Origin: Diphasiastrum complanatum
Taxonomy: Eukaryota; Streptophyta; Lycopodiopsida; Lycopodiales; Lycopodiaceae
Assembly (NCBI GenBank): GCA_029204225.1
Contig: CM055095.1
Span: 70,287,574 to 70,351,573 of the forward strand
Reading direction: 5' to 3'
Length of the DNA: 64,000 nt
The notes below the pieces were generated by a model that saw only the letters and a program-made list of their open reading frames with translations, was not told the DNA's origin and ran no database searches. Position numbers and translations under genes: made by a program. Below, in pieces: positions 50,175-60,322 of this stretch. How positions within the stretch are numbered: position 1 is the first letter of the stretch; every line of letters begins with the position of its first letter.

Positions 50175-50192
50175 TCCCCGGCAACGGCGCCA
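50175..50192 (-). other. Primer-binding site, tRNA-Asp
   Basis: On the minus strand 18 bases read TGGCGCCGTTGCCGGGGA, the complement of the 3' end of plant tRNA-Asp, four bases from the LTR. Athila and Calypso elements are known to use this primer. Confidence 0.9.
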
Positions 50193-50196
50193 AAAT

Positions 50197-50956
50197 TGTA
50201 GTTGGTTTCTTTCCTTGCCTAACCTGAATCCAAGATCTAGTCAATCTAGCATCAAAGAGACGGAGTTACCTGTCATGCATAGGTTCGTTTCCATGAGAGC
50301 GATATAATAGTTCAGCTTTCAACATGAATGGAGGGTCTAACACTAACATCCATTAACACTAAGCATTAACACTACATCCATTAACCCTACTTCCATTAAC
50401 GCTAAATCCAAAACAATGATAGAAACTTACTCTTCTCTCTCTCCCTTTCTCTCTCACAAAAAGCATAAGAAATAGCAATCCCAATAATGACCAAATCCAA
50501 CAATCAGCAAATACTAAAGAAAGCATGAGAAATGGAGGAAAAGAGAGGAAGAGCAAGGACATTCATCAATCCATTTCTAAAGAGAACCAATCTGCTTCAT
50601 TGAAATGAGAAAATGAACATGAGGAACAACTCGAGTTGGTCCCTTTTTATAGTAGAGAGGAGGACCCTGGCCTTTGAATCCTATTGGTCCAGTCTTGCCT
50701 CTCTTTTTATTCAAATTTAAAAAAGTGTGGGAACCATCAAAATTGGAGGGAAACCCAACTTTATTCACTAACTTGACAATTAGGCCCTACGACATTAAAA
50801 GTCCCGCAAAAAGGCCTAAAGTCCTTTTATTGACTTTTAACTAATCAATCAAATAACTATGTGGTCATCGGGTTGGACTTACACACGCAAGGTGCCAAAT
50901 CCCTCTCACTTATTAACTAGGGTTAGGGTTTCCTTGGGATCCGCACCCCTCCAACA
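50197..50956 (-). repeat. 5' LTR of the complete gypsy element
   Basis: 760 bp with TG...CA ends. A minus-strand TATA-like CTATAAAAAGG lies at about 50643-50653. Flanked by the PBS inside and GGCAT outside. Confidence 0.93.
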
Positions 50957-51480
50957 GGCATTTTGTATCATGGATCTAACCTTGCTTTGAGGGCATATTC
51001 GGATGCTGATTTTGCAGGTGATAAGGTGGATAGGAGGTCCACAAGTGCTTTTGTTTCCTTTCTTTGCAATGGCATAGTGTCTTGGCTTTCCAAAAAGCAA
51101 TACACTTTATCTATCTTCAACTAAGTCAGAATACAAGGCATTAACATCAACAACAAAGGAGATCTTGTGGTTGAAGAGGCTTTTGGTGGAGTTGCAAGTC
51201 AAGGAGGATGAGGAGTAGCCAATCATATATTGTGACAACCAATCAAGCCAAGCATTACCAACCAATCCCACATTCCATGGAAGGAGCAAGCACATAGAGA
51301 TTACTCACCACTTTGTGAGGGAAAAGGTTCAAGCAAAGGAGATCAAGCTTCATCATGTATCTTCTTCAGATTGCCTTGCTGATCTACTCACTAAAGCCTT
51401 ACCAAAGGCTTCACTTATCAAGTTAAGATCAGCCTTAGGAGTTGTAGATAGATGTATAATAGATGTATCATGTAAACATT
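50957..51480 (+). pseudogene. Copia element, right half (RNase H to pol end)
   Basis: Continues the frame cut at 41439: LYHGSNLALRAYSDADFAGD, KVDRRSTSAFVSFLCNGIVS, CDNQSSQALPTNPTFHGRSK and IEITHHFVREKV, ending with LADLLTKALPKASLIKLRS. The RNase H aspartates are visible in SDADFAGD. A frameshift near 51115 breaks the middle. It ends in the usual place, just before the 3' LTR. Confidence 0.9.
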
Positions 51481-51486
51481 GAGGAG

Positions 51487-52000
51487 TGTTAGATTTTAGC
51501 AATTTTCACATGGTTTAGGCAATTGTTTGGTATCTATGTGGATCCACACGTGTGAGGACCTGTCCACATGTGTGAAATAACACTTGTAATATTCAGATCC
51601 ATTTTACTTAGATTTTATTTGAGTCAAATATGGAATCTCCTAAATTGTAGGAGTTATCTCCTAGATTGTAGGAATCTGGAAGGTCAACACAGACCACCAA
51701 TGGATGATGTGGATCGATTTTATCCAAAGTGGATATGGATGAGTACAATGAGTTGTCCCACACATGCTAGAGTAGCCTAGAGAGAGATTATCATGATTGT
51801 GTACTTGATCCATGATGGATCCATTGTGAGGATAATTTTGAGAAACATTGGTTTGTGAGCAATCATTGTGTTTTCACTCTCTTAAACCAATTCTTTGTGA
51901 ATGTATTTCTTAAGTAAACTAATTTTCTGTTAGCAGGCTATACAGTGATAGTACTTCACACGTGTGAAGCCATTTGATCATCATTTTTTATTGTTCTTGC
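51487..52000 (+). mobile_element. Copia 3' LTR (right limit uncertain)
   Basis: TGTTAGATTTTAGC begins right after the purine-rich ATTGAGGAG that follows the copia pol end, the expected position of a 3' LTR. GATCCACACGTGTG-type palindromic phrases recur at 51541, 51567 and 51955. The outer end was not determined because no 5' LTR is available for comparison. Confidence 0.6.
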
Positions 52001-53243
52001 TTGGATCACTAGAAATTATCAAGTAGAAGTTAGAATTGAAAGCTAGTCTTAATATAGATCAAGATCCCAAGCTACCAATCACTCTTATTGATCATTTGTG
52101 GATCAAAATGAGTCCTAAACTTTGAAATTTGACATGGACAAGTAGTGCATTATAGGGAAAAGACTAAAATTGATGATTTCCATTTAGCGTCCACATCAAT
52201 AATGGGTAATGCCCCCGATCGTCGCATCGAAGCGAAAGACCGAACCTAGTCTTGCTAGAGCCAAAAATGCCAAATCCAAGAAGAATAAGCCCAAAAAAGA
52301 ACCCTGATTTGGTCACTGTAAAGCACAAAGGGAGAAGAAGTCAACAAGACACTTACCATGTCACCCTTCCACCTAGGTTTTACACGGAGCTATAAGACCC
52401 CAAAATTGCAGTAGGAGGGCACACTTTTTCTAGGTGGTACTGTCAAAAATCCTACTCCAGCCCAACGTGCATCCAATCAGAGGTTACAAGCACTCTTCTA
52501 AGGTTCATTCGAGAGGCATAGGGCTTCCATCAGGTCCAGCAAGCAATCATAAGTTCATATCATGCTAAAATTGAATTTATAGAGTCCTTCAAGAAGAAAA
52601 CTTCACGAAAGACTTAGGAATCATCATTGCACTTCTAAAAACATGCATGCAAAATATTAGCCATGGATTTTATGAATATCATCAAAAACATTGAAAAAAC
52701 CACCAAGAAGCCATGTTTTATTTTACCATTTTTCAAACATTTGCAATTTTTTTGTGGATCAAACCCACATGCAAGTGAAATCAAGCCAAATATACTATAA
52801 TTCAAGCACATGCAAGGACTAAATGTTTTGAGTTTAGTCAATCATGGTTCATATAACCCATTTCTACCCCAAAATTGCTAGATTTCACCAAAAATCATTA
52901 TCTTTGACCATAACCATGGCATGCAATCATTAGAATCAATCATGATGAATGAAAAACATCAAGTACAATTCTGAAAAGCATTCAAGATTAGTAGCTTTGA
53001 CAAATTTCAAGCCAAAACATTGAATACTAACTCAAAAATCAAAATCGTCAAAAATCCATAACTTTCCATCTTTTCCTATGAAAAATTTCGATAATAATGA
53101 TCATTAGGCTGAAAGCAAACCAAAATTAGAGAATTCACTTACTTGGAGGTCAATTCCACCACCAGGAGGTAAAAAGCAAAGAAGAAATACCAAAAAGTTG
53201 GGAAAAAGCAAAAAGCAACTCCACCTGATCGATGCAAAGCCTT
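52001..53243. other. Unassigned stretch
   Basis: No coding region recognised. At 53244-53255 the minus strand reads TGGTATTAGAGC, one base different from the initiator-Met PBS, so this stretch could be interior of another minus-strand retroelement whose LTR would lie to the right. No LTR end or pol motif supports this further. Confidence 0.35.
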
Positions 53244-53476
53244 GCTCTAATACCACTATAAGGATCACCAAGTGAAGATTTACCTAGACCCTATTGCTTG
53301 CAACCAAAAGGAAACATGTGGAGCCAAGCCACCCAACCTATAGGAAACGGATAGTCAAACCCTAACCGCTTCACCCCCAAGCCATGGTGATTGAATGCAA
53401 GAGAGGAGAGGATCCTGGCTCTTGGAAACATGAAAACTGAATGAGGAGTAGGGCGAGTTCCAATAGGTTATATAAT

Positions 53477-55239
53477 ATGGTGGCTAGGGTCAAGTCTACA
53501 GCTTGTGCCAGAACATATGTACATCCATTCCTTGCTCGTTTTCCTCTTGGAACCGGTCAACGATGTGGCAGAAAGTAGGTCTGGCTGAGGGAGTTCAAGA
53601 GACTTTAGAGGTCAATCGAGTTTAGAGGCCGATCTGTGAGGAATGTCACGATGTCACTCGGCCATCATGTTAGATTCACCGTTACAGCCATGCAGACCTT
53701 GCAAGGTGCTGCATAAGACTATTTGTCCCAGTTTTTTGAGGATTCCATTCTCCTGCTCGTGCATGGTATGCATGTTACCATCATGACCAAGGATTTTGTA
53801 ATTTTCAAAAGACTTCAGGAGCATTATTCCAATCTCCATCTGGATAACACCAGCACCTCCAGAGATCTGCCTCTAGATAGAAAAGACCTCCCAACCACCT
53901 CTGGCAAGAAGAGGAAGCAGCCTCGTCCTACAAAATTTGGATCTTGCAGGCCAACTGCTTTTCTTTCTCCAAAAGTCATCCCTGCAAAGCGGCCTCGCAT
54001 CATCCTAACCACTAGTTCAATGTCTTTGGACTCTGAATCATACTCAAGATCAGCTTCTCCTCCTCCTGTTACTCATCAACCTCCTCAGAAGGTTTCTTCC
54101 CCAAAGGTCAAGCTACCCCAAGAGGAGCTTGATAAGATAACAAAGAAATTTATGACGAATATGAGTCCTACTTAACCAATAAGATTGATATGCTTGGCAA
54201 TTATTTGACTTTTTTATTATTCAGTTGTTGAAGCCACAGACAGAATTATTTGTAGCACAATATCAATCTCGATTCCAAAGGAGACATTTTTGCTGTTAGT
54301 CCTTTCTTCATCGTTGTAGTGAAGGCAAAAGAGGCCAATTTTGATACGGCTTTGCATTTTATGGAGTGCAGTCCAGTGGCCAAAATTTATTTGATTCATT
54401 ATGAAAATAAGTAAGTCTTTCTAATTAAGTTTTGATGGCTTTTATTTTGATGTGTATATTCCTTTCAGCATTGATTCTAACTTTATTTTAAAGGTTATGG
54501 CCGACATTGGAGCCTGAACATTCTTTCAATCAAAATAAATAAAGGAGAAGTATCAAATTTTCTATGTGTAAAAATAAATAGCATTGAGAATACTCATAGA
54601 GAATTTGATTCTCTGCTTCATACATCCATTCGGAAAATACTGACAACGACATCTATTGGCGAAATAAAAATAAAATCTCCCAAGGTATATAATCTTGCTG
54701 ATATGGATCTTTTTTGGTTTTAATTTTTTTATCTTTGAATGAATAAATTATTTATTATAATTTTAATGGTTTTCATTCAACATCTGCAGTTTGTACAACA
54801 GAACAATTCTTTTAGTTGTGCTTGGTTCGTGTTTTATAATAGAAAGTTGTGTTTTGAGTGGTACAACTAACAAGTGGATATTGCTATTGACAAGGTCATA
54901 TTTTGTTCATTTGTTGTTTTTTTTCATCCTAATTTCTATTTCTTTAGTATCGTTATTAGTAAATTGCTCATCCATCTTGTTGGTAATGATAGTTCACTCG
55001 TGACCCATACAATCTTGACGAAGTGTATAGATTGCGGCAAGAGTTGATACAGATTTTGGTTTCAAATAGTAAAATTTTTGTTCGAGAAATTGAGGGCACC
55101 AAAGGTGTGAAAAAGAAATATGTTGTTGCCTTAACAACTTGCTCAGGATGCAAACGTTATAATATACGATCAACATGACATAGAAATGATTCCTAATAAA
55201 GAGGAAGGAGAAATAACAGGACAAGAAATTGTAGTATAG
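53477..55239 (+). pseudogene. Histone H3-like multi-exon gene, + copy
   Basis: From the ATG at 53477 the frame gives an H3-like tail start (MVARVKSTACART), a VWLREF segment corresponding to VALREI of H3, and the histone fold (RFTVTAMQTLQGAA, YLSQFFEDSILLLVHG, VTIMTKDFVIFKRL). A basic Ser/Pro-rich linker runs to about 54172. Further exons inferred by comparison with the inverted copy: about 54225-54410 (SPFFIVVVKAKEANFD, donor GTAAGT), 54501-54684 (acceptor mutated to GG), 54790-54894 (acceptor CATCTGCAG) and 54993-55239. In-frame TAG stops at 53576 and 53606, TAA at 53714, loss of the LLIPRAPF segment and a late frameshift indicate a pseudogene. The C-terminal region is unrecognised. A possible last exon ends at 55449. 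Confidence 0.7.
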
Positions 55240-55449
55240 ATTTTACTCCTGATGATGTTCTGAAATCCAAAATTTTGGCCTTCCAATACGATCGCTTTTT
55301 CGAAATGTTTTTTTTTTTATGATGGATGCATCAAGTGTTTTTTGAATATTTTCATCGCACCCATAATCCATTGTCATCTTCCTCATTAAAGAGAAACATA
55401 GAGTCGATTGAGGAGCACGACGTCTTTGATCTCGCCAGTCGTTATGTGT

Positions 55450-57149
55450 AGAAAGCTATGAGTTAATTCTACTTAATCTTGTAAACCATGATTTGACAAT
55501 GCATTTACATTAAAGCTACATCGATTTTCTCATTTTAAGCTTCTGTCATATTCATTTTCAATCTATAACATTGATATATTTAAAAAGTTTTCATCTTATT
55601 TGTGTTTAAGAAAAGCTACATTACGTAGACTGATATAAAGCTTTCTATTTGTATCTTTTTCATAAAAAAATAAAATGAGAAAAACAGGGCATCTTTTTCA
55701 AAGGCCCTCGTTGGGCTCTATTTTTTTCTAATGTAAAAGTGGTTTTGAACTTTTTGCCAACAACAGTTTGCGAGCTCCCCCTATAGTTAGTACAAAGATG
55801 AATAATTTAAATTTTACAACACTGGATCTACTTTTCTTGCGGATGGCAGACCTAGAATACCTTGTCACTATTACAAAAGAAGACGTGCTACTAGAAAATC
55901 AAAATCCATAGGAATCTTATTTGAATGAGAAATGTCTCAGAAACTTGGATTTGAAATCCACAACAGTGAATCTGACTGAAGAGCAACAGAATGAGGATTG
56001 TGATGGAATCTTGGCTTTAAACTCAACAATAGCGAACCTATCGGAAGAGCACTCACAATGGTGATAAAACAAATCTTTCAAATCTACAGACAACCATTAG
56101 ACAACAACAAAACATACCTACTCTGTTGTATGAGCACAAAAGAGCTGGCTAATCATTCTTTGGGATATGAAAGAGATAGGTGGATTCATATTGAACAGGA
56201 CCTACGAACAATGGATAAACTTACCACAAGCTATGACACAAGAAGGACCTCTTGCCAAAATGATACAAGGAGAAGGTTTAATAGCTATTTCAAGAGAACA
56301 AACTTCACAAATTGGACCGTAGTCATGCAGGGAAATTTCAGCTTCCTCGACCCCTAGAGATTATAAGCCTTGACAATACTGGGAAATCTTAAAAGAGAAT
56401 TCAGTTCTCAGCTCTTTAGTGAGTCCTCTCACATAAATGGGATAGAATCAACTTAGCAAAGTTTTAACTCACAGCTCTCTTGAAGCTTTGGCAAGAACTA
56501 AGGGAAGGACAGAGCACATGGGACATTAAAGAAACTTAGAGCCCAAAAAGGGCCTTTGAAAAAGATGCTTTTTTATTTTTTTTTCCTTGGTAAATGGGTG
56601 CCACTCAATCAAGACTTGGAAGCCAGTGGACATTCAAAACGAAAAAATATTTACATTATATACAATGATGTCATTTTTATGTGTGTTGAGGTGGAAGAAG
56701 ATTGGAGTCTAAATTACATCAGGCGGAAACTATTGCTTCTACAAGATGATGTACTTTCAGACTTCAGATTCATTTTCAATGGTAAACTCGTAATTGTAAA
56801 CACTTGATCTTTTATGAATAGTTTCAACCAAAACTTTCTAATACAAATTCTGTACTAATGGTAACTCACTTTGTATTAGTTCTATGCAGGTACGTAAAAG
56901 ACGTGATGCAGAGATATTGGCGAAACAATTCAACTTATGGAAGAACATTGAGATTCACTGTCAGCAAATACATGCCAATCATCATGTCTTTTTATCAATA
57001 TAGAAAATTGTATTCCAGTATTACACTATGGACACAACCTGATTGTAAGAATCTCTATTGATATCAATAAAAAAAAACCATAAACGGGTTGTTTACATGT
57101 AAAATGATTGTATCTTTTTTTTTTTATGTATCTTTATTTACAAATAGAT
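55450..57149. other. Spacer between the inverted H3-like genes, with unrecognised coding-like pieces
   Basis: Coding-like pieces on the + strand: a heptad-rich stretch at about 55840-56130 (NLTEEQQNEDCDGILALNST), GPLAKMIQGEGLIAISREQT at about 56250-56310, VEEDWSLNYIRRKLLLLQDD with FIFNGK at 56690-56790 (it has the feel of a ubiquitin-like fold, low confidence) and, after a possible acceptor CTATGCAG ending 56888, RKRRDAEILAKQFNLWKN. Stops separate them. They could be later exons of the + copy, an independent gene or a decayed element. Confidence 0.35.
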
Positions 57150-59130
57150 CTCTATTCAGTCAATTTTTCTATATTTCTTTATCAGTATTAGGAACTAAGG
57201 GAACAGCTCCTTTTATAATCTCGCCTTCCTCTATTTCGAGAAGGGACTCAATGTCTTTTAAGGCAAGAAGACTCTCTGCTATAATATCGTCTTCCTCCCG
57301 TATTAGGAAGGACTTCTATTCCTTTTTTATCATATATAATAAGATCTGCATCCTGAGCAACCTAAAAAGCTATTAAGGCATGAGCAGCTTGCTTTTGAGT
57401 GCCCTCGATCTTAGGTGCAATGCTTACACCATTCTGGGCATAGATTCTGATCTACTCTTGCCGAAATCTATATATGTTGTCAGGAGCATATGGCTCAAGA
57501 GTGAACTGTCATCACAAAACACGAGAATCAGCAAATTACAAACAATGATGGTAAAGAAATATGAATAGAATAATACCTTTTCAATATCTACATCCACTTG
57601 TAAATTTTACCACTCAAAAAATAGCTTCGTATTGTACAGGACGAACCATGTACAACTAAAAGCGTTCTTTTGTTGTACACACTACATATATAGAACGCGA
57701 ATTAGTAATATTATGATAGAAAATTTATTTATGCTATGATGATAGATTTGAACTAAAAATGGAATACATGCATATCAGAGATAAATTGAATATACCTTGA
57801 GAGATCTAATGGTTATCTCTCCAATTAAGGTTGTCGTAGTCGATATTTCCCGAACAGCATCATGAAGTAGAGAATCAAATTCTCTATGTGTATTTGCAGC
57901 TGAGTTTAATTTTACACATAGAAAATTTGATACTCCCTCCTTATTTATCTTTACAGAAAGAATGTTCAAGCTCCAATGCCGACTGCAATAACCAAAATAT
58001 GAATATCGATAAATCCATACTTATTTTCATATGGAATTAAATAAAATTTTGCCACAGGACTGTATTCGATAGAATATACAGCTTTCTCAAAATTGGCTTG
58101 TTTTGCCTTTATCGCTCCCATGAAAAATGGACTAACAACAAAACCTATACCATGGGAATCGGAACTAATACTATTCCGCAAAAAAAATCCTCCGACTTCT
58201 ACTATTACTTTTAAAATTTCTGAAGTTTTATCTTTCAGTTCGGCACAAAATTGGGACCTAATCTAAAGCTTTTACATGAATCTGGAAGAAAAAAAATCAA
58301 AAAAATTGCCAAGAAGATCAATTTTATTAGCTAGATAAGCCTCGTACTGGTTATAATGGTCAGAATTAAAATAAACTTGGGCAGGATCGTATGGAATTCT
58401 TACAAAAGATTATGTACAAGAGCAAAAAAAGAAGAAGATACAATATTTATAGATTTCTCTATTATTTTGTCGAGCTCCTCTTGGGTAATCAACACTTTTG
58501 GTGAAGAAACCTGCTGAGGAGCTGGACGAATAACAAGAGGAGAAAGGGGTAAAGATTCTCGATCTGAATCAGATTCTCCAACATCTGACTCGGAGCTCAG
58601 AACGATTCGGGGTCTCTTGGCCGAGATAACTCTAGGAGGAAGGGAAGCAGCTGGCTTTCGAGATCCAGCCTTCTTGGAGACAGACTCCTCTTCCTCTTAG
58701 AGGTAGTCGACAAGTTGGTTCTATCCAGAGGCAGGTCTCTGGAGGTGCTGGCATTATCAACATGCAGACCAGCAAGTCTTTTGAGAATGACGAAATCTTT
58801 TGGCATGATGGTGACACGCTTACCATGCACTGTCAAAAGACAGGTATCCTCAAAAATCTGGGACAGAAAATCTTTTGCAGCACCTTGTAAGGCCTGCATG
58901 GCTGTCACGACAAAACAAACATCTAGCCCAAGTGATAGAGTGACATTCCTTACAGATCGGCTGAAAGGAGCTCTAGGGATCAACAGTTCAGTTGATCTCT
59001 AACGTTTTCTAATCTCCCTCAGCCAGACCTACTTCCTGCCATGTCTACGACCAATACCAGGGGGAACGTGGGAATGGGATGGCTGTACAATGGTTATGGC
59101 ATGGGTAGTGGATTTGATCTTGGCCATCAT
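57150..59130 (-). pseudogene. Histone H3-like multi-exon gene, - copy
   Basis: The start at 59130 gives MMAKIKSTTHAIT, then VWLREIRK, STELLIPRAPFSRSVRNV and the histone fold (VVTAMQALQGAAKDFLSQIF, TVHGKRVTIMPKDFVILKRL). All three fold helices are readable without gaps, closely following H3. LIPRAPF and KDF look CENH3-like, but loop 1 has canonical length. After a basic linker, exons are inferred at about 58021-58265 (ELKDKTSEILKVIVEVGGFF, SPFFMGAIKAKQANFEKAVY), 57796-57982 (HWSLNILSVKINKEGVSNFL), 57577-57681 (QQKNAFSCTWFVLYN) and about 57190-57505 (AQDADLIIYDKKGIEVLPN). Introns begin GT and end AG; one is only 38 bp. In-frame TAGs at 59029-59031 and 58999-59001, shared with the + copy, plus later TAGs, suggest a pseudogene. 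Confidence 0.72.
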
Positions 59131-59435
59131 CTGAGAAGAAAAAAATTAACAAAAAAAAGTTTGAATAAAAGCACACAGAATGAAAACAAAAAAAATTCGA
59201 TAAGGGGGTGCTTGAGATCGATACCAGAACTTAATATCGGTTTCGAACGCAAGATGTACATAGAATATTTTAAGAAATGAGATGCACACTCAAAAGCGAT
59301 ATTGGACTAACAACGATATCGATCTCGAGAGCACTATGAGAAGGCGGACGATTAAACGGTGAGAGGGCACGCTTGAGAGCGATATTGGGAGCAAAAACAA
59401 AAAAATCTATGAAAAAAATGAAAATTTTGAGGACT

Positions 59436-59446
59436 TATATATACGA
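59436..59446 (-). promoter_or_regulatory. Candidate TATA box of the - strand H3-like gene
   Basis: Minus strand TATATATAAG about 310 bp before the ATG at 59130. Between them GAGCGATATTGG-like phrases recur (about 59301, 59330 and 59375 on the + strand). Position fits a promoter; not otherwise tested. Confidence 0.4.
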
Positions 59447-59689
59447 AATTTTTGCACGTATGAAAAGACGGTCGAAGAACAAAAGAAAAACAAGCAGAAG
59501 ATGAAAGAGAGTTACTAGATCCAGAGGGAGGTCAAGATCGAATACCTGACAGACTCAAATCGCCAGCTCAAATTTCAGCAAAAAAGCTCGAATCAGAATT
59601 GAACTCAAAACCTGCAGAATCAAACTTGAAACCACCCGTGAGAAGATCAGACAAACAATGAAAACCAACAGAAATGTATGGTCAGGATG

Positions 59690-60312
59690 TTTTTAATGCA
59701 GCCATCAAATTTTGTGGATTCTTTGACGAACCTCAAACATTCGAGGAAGCTGTAGATGGACCAAATAAAGATCGCTGGATTTAGGCAATGGAGGACGAAA
59801 TGTCATCCATGTACAAGAACAATGTATGGACACTCGCACCTATACCTGATGACAAAAAACCAGTCAAGTGCAAGTGGATCTACAAGATTAAAACAGGTCC
59901 TAATGGAGAAAACATCAGATACACAGTAAGTTTAGTTGCTAAAGGATTTTCACAGAAGTATGGGATCGACTATACTGATACTTTCTCATCGGTAGTCAAA
60001 CATACATCAATTTGCTTGTTATTCGCGTATGCAGTGGCTCATGATTTGAAAATCCATATTGTATATAAGAAAACTGCTTACCTGCACGCAGAATTGGAAG
60101 AAGACTTATTCATGGACCAACCACTTGGTTTTGTAACCCAAGAATATCCAGAATACGGGTGTCACATGAATAAAAGCATTTATGGTCTCAAACAGGCAAC
60201 AAGACAATGGTATAGAAAAAAGCACAAAGCACTATGTTCCATAGGCTTCAAACCTCTATTTGTTGAATCAAATATCTATATCAAACATGTCCAAAATGAA
60301 ATAATCATTTTC
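59690..60312 (+). pseudogene. Copia reverse transcriptase fragment
   Basis: Blocks in order: EPQTFEEAVDGPNKDRW, AMEDEMSSMYKNNVWTLAP, PVKCKWIYKIKTGPNGENIR, LVAKGFSQKYGIDYTDTFSS, AELEEDLFMDQPLGFV, NKSIYGLKQATRQWY and YIKHVQNEIIIF, where the frame leaves RT just before the expected YVDD. The usual D-V-x-T-A-F-L aspartate motif reads VYKKTAYL, so a catalytic aspartate is lost. A TAG at 59782-59784 occurs in the W-x-x-A-M motif. Otherwise the frame is open for about 180 codons. The right edge meets an LTR-like block at about 60323. Confidence 0.88.
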
Positions 60313-60322
60313 AATCCTCAGA

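Larger units (their letters stand above)
41440..50956 (-). mobile_element. Complete Ty3/gypsy retrotransposon, Athila-like, with ORF3
   Basis: A 9.5-kb element on the minus strand. It has a 5' LTR (50197-50956), an Asp-tRNA PBS (50175-50192), a pol remnant (49816-46324), a spacer with repeated motifs, ORF3 (45529-42721), a purine-rich tract and a 3' LTR (41440-42576 including a 377-bp insertion). LTR ends are TGTTGG...CTACA on the minus strand, and a perfect 5-bp GGCAT duplication flanks it. The host sequence is a copia element whose RNase H frame is restored in the mind by removing the element plus one target copy. The tRNA-Asp PBS and the extra ORF after pol are typical of the Athila/Calypso group of plant gypsy elements, but no gag or protease is recognisable, so it was probably non-autonomous or degraded. 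Confidence 0.9.

Noticed and set aside
53244-53255. Second iMet-type primer-binding site
   Set aside because: One mismatch, no TG...CA LTR end beside it and no pol or gag nearby. Kept only as a note within the unassigned stretch.
53477-59130. Endogenous giant-virus histone gene
   Set aside because: Viral histone-like genes exist and plant genomes can hold viral DNA, but these copies have introns and no neighbouring viral core genes, so I have no support for a viral origin.
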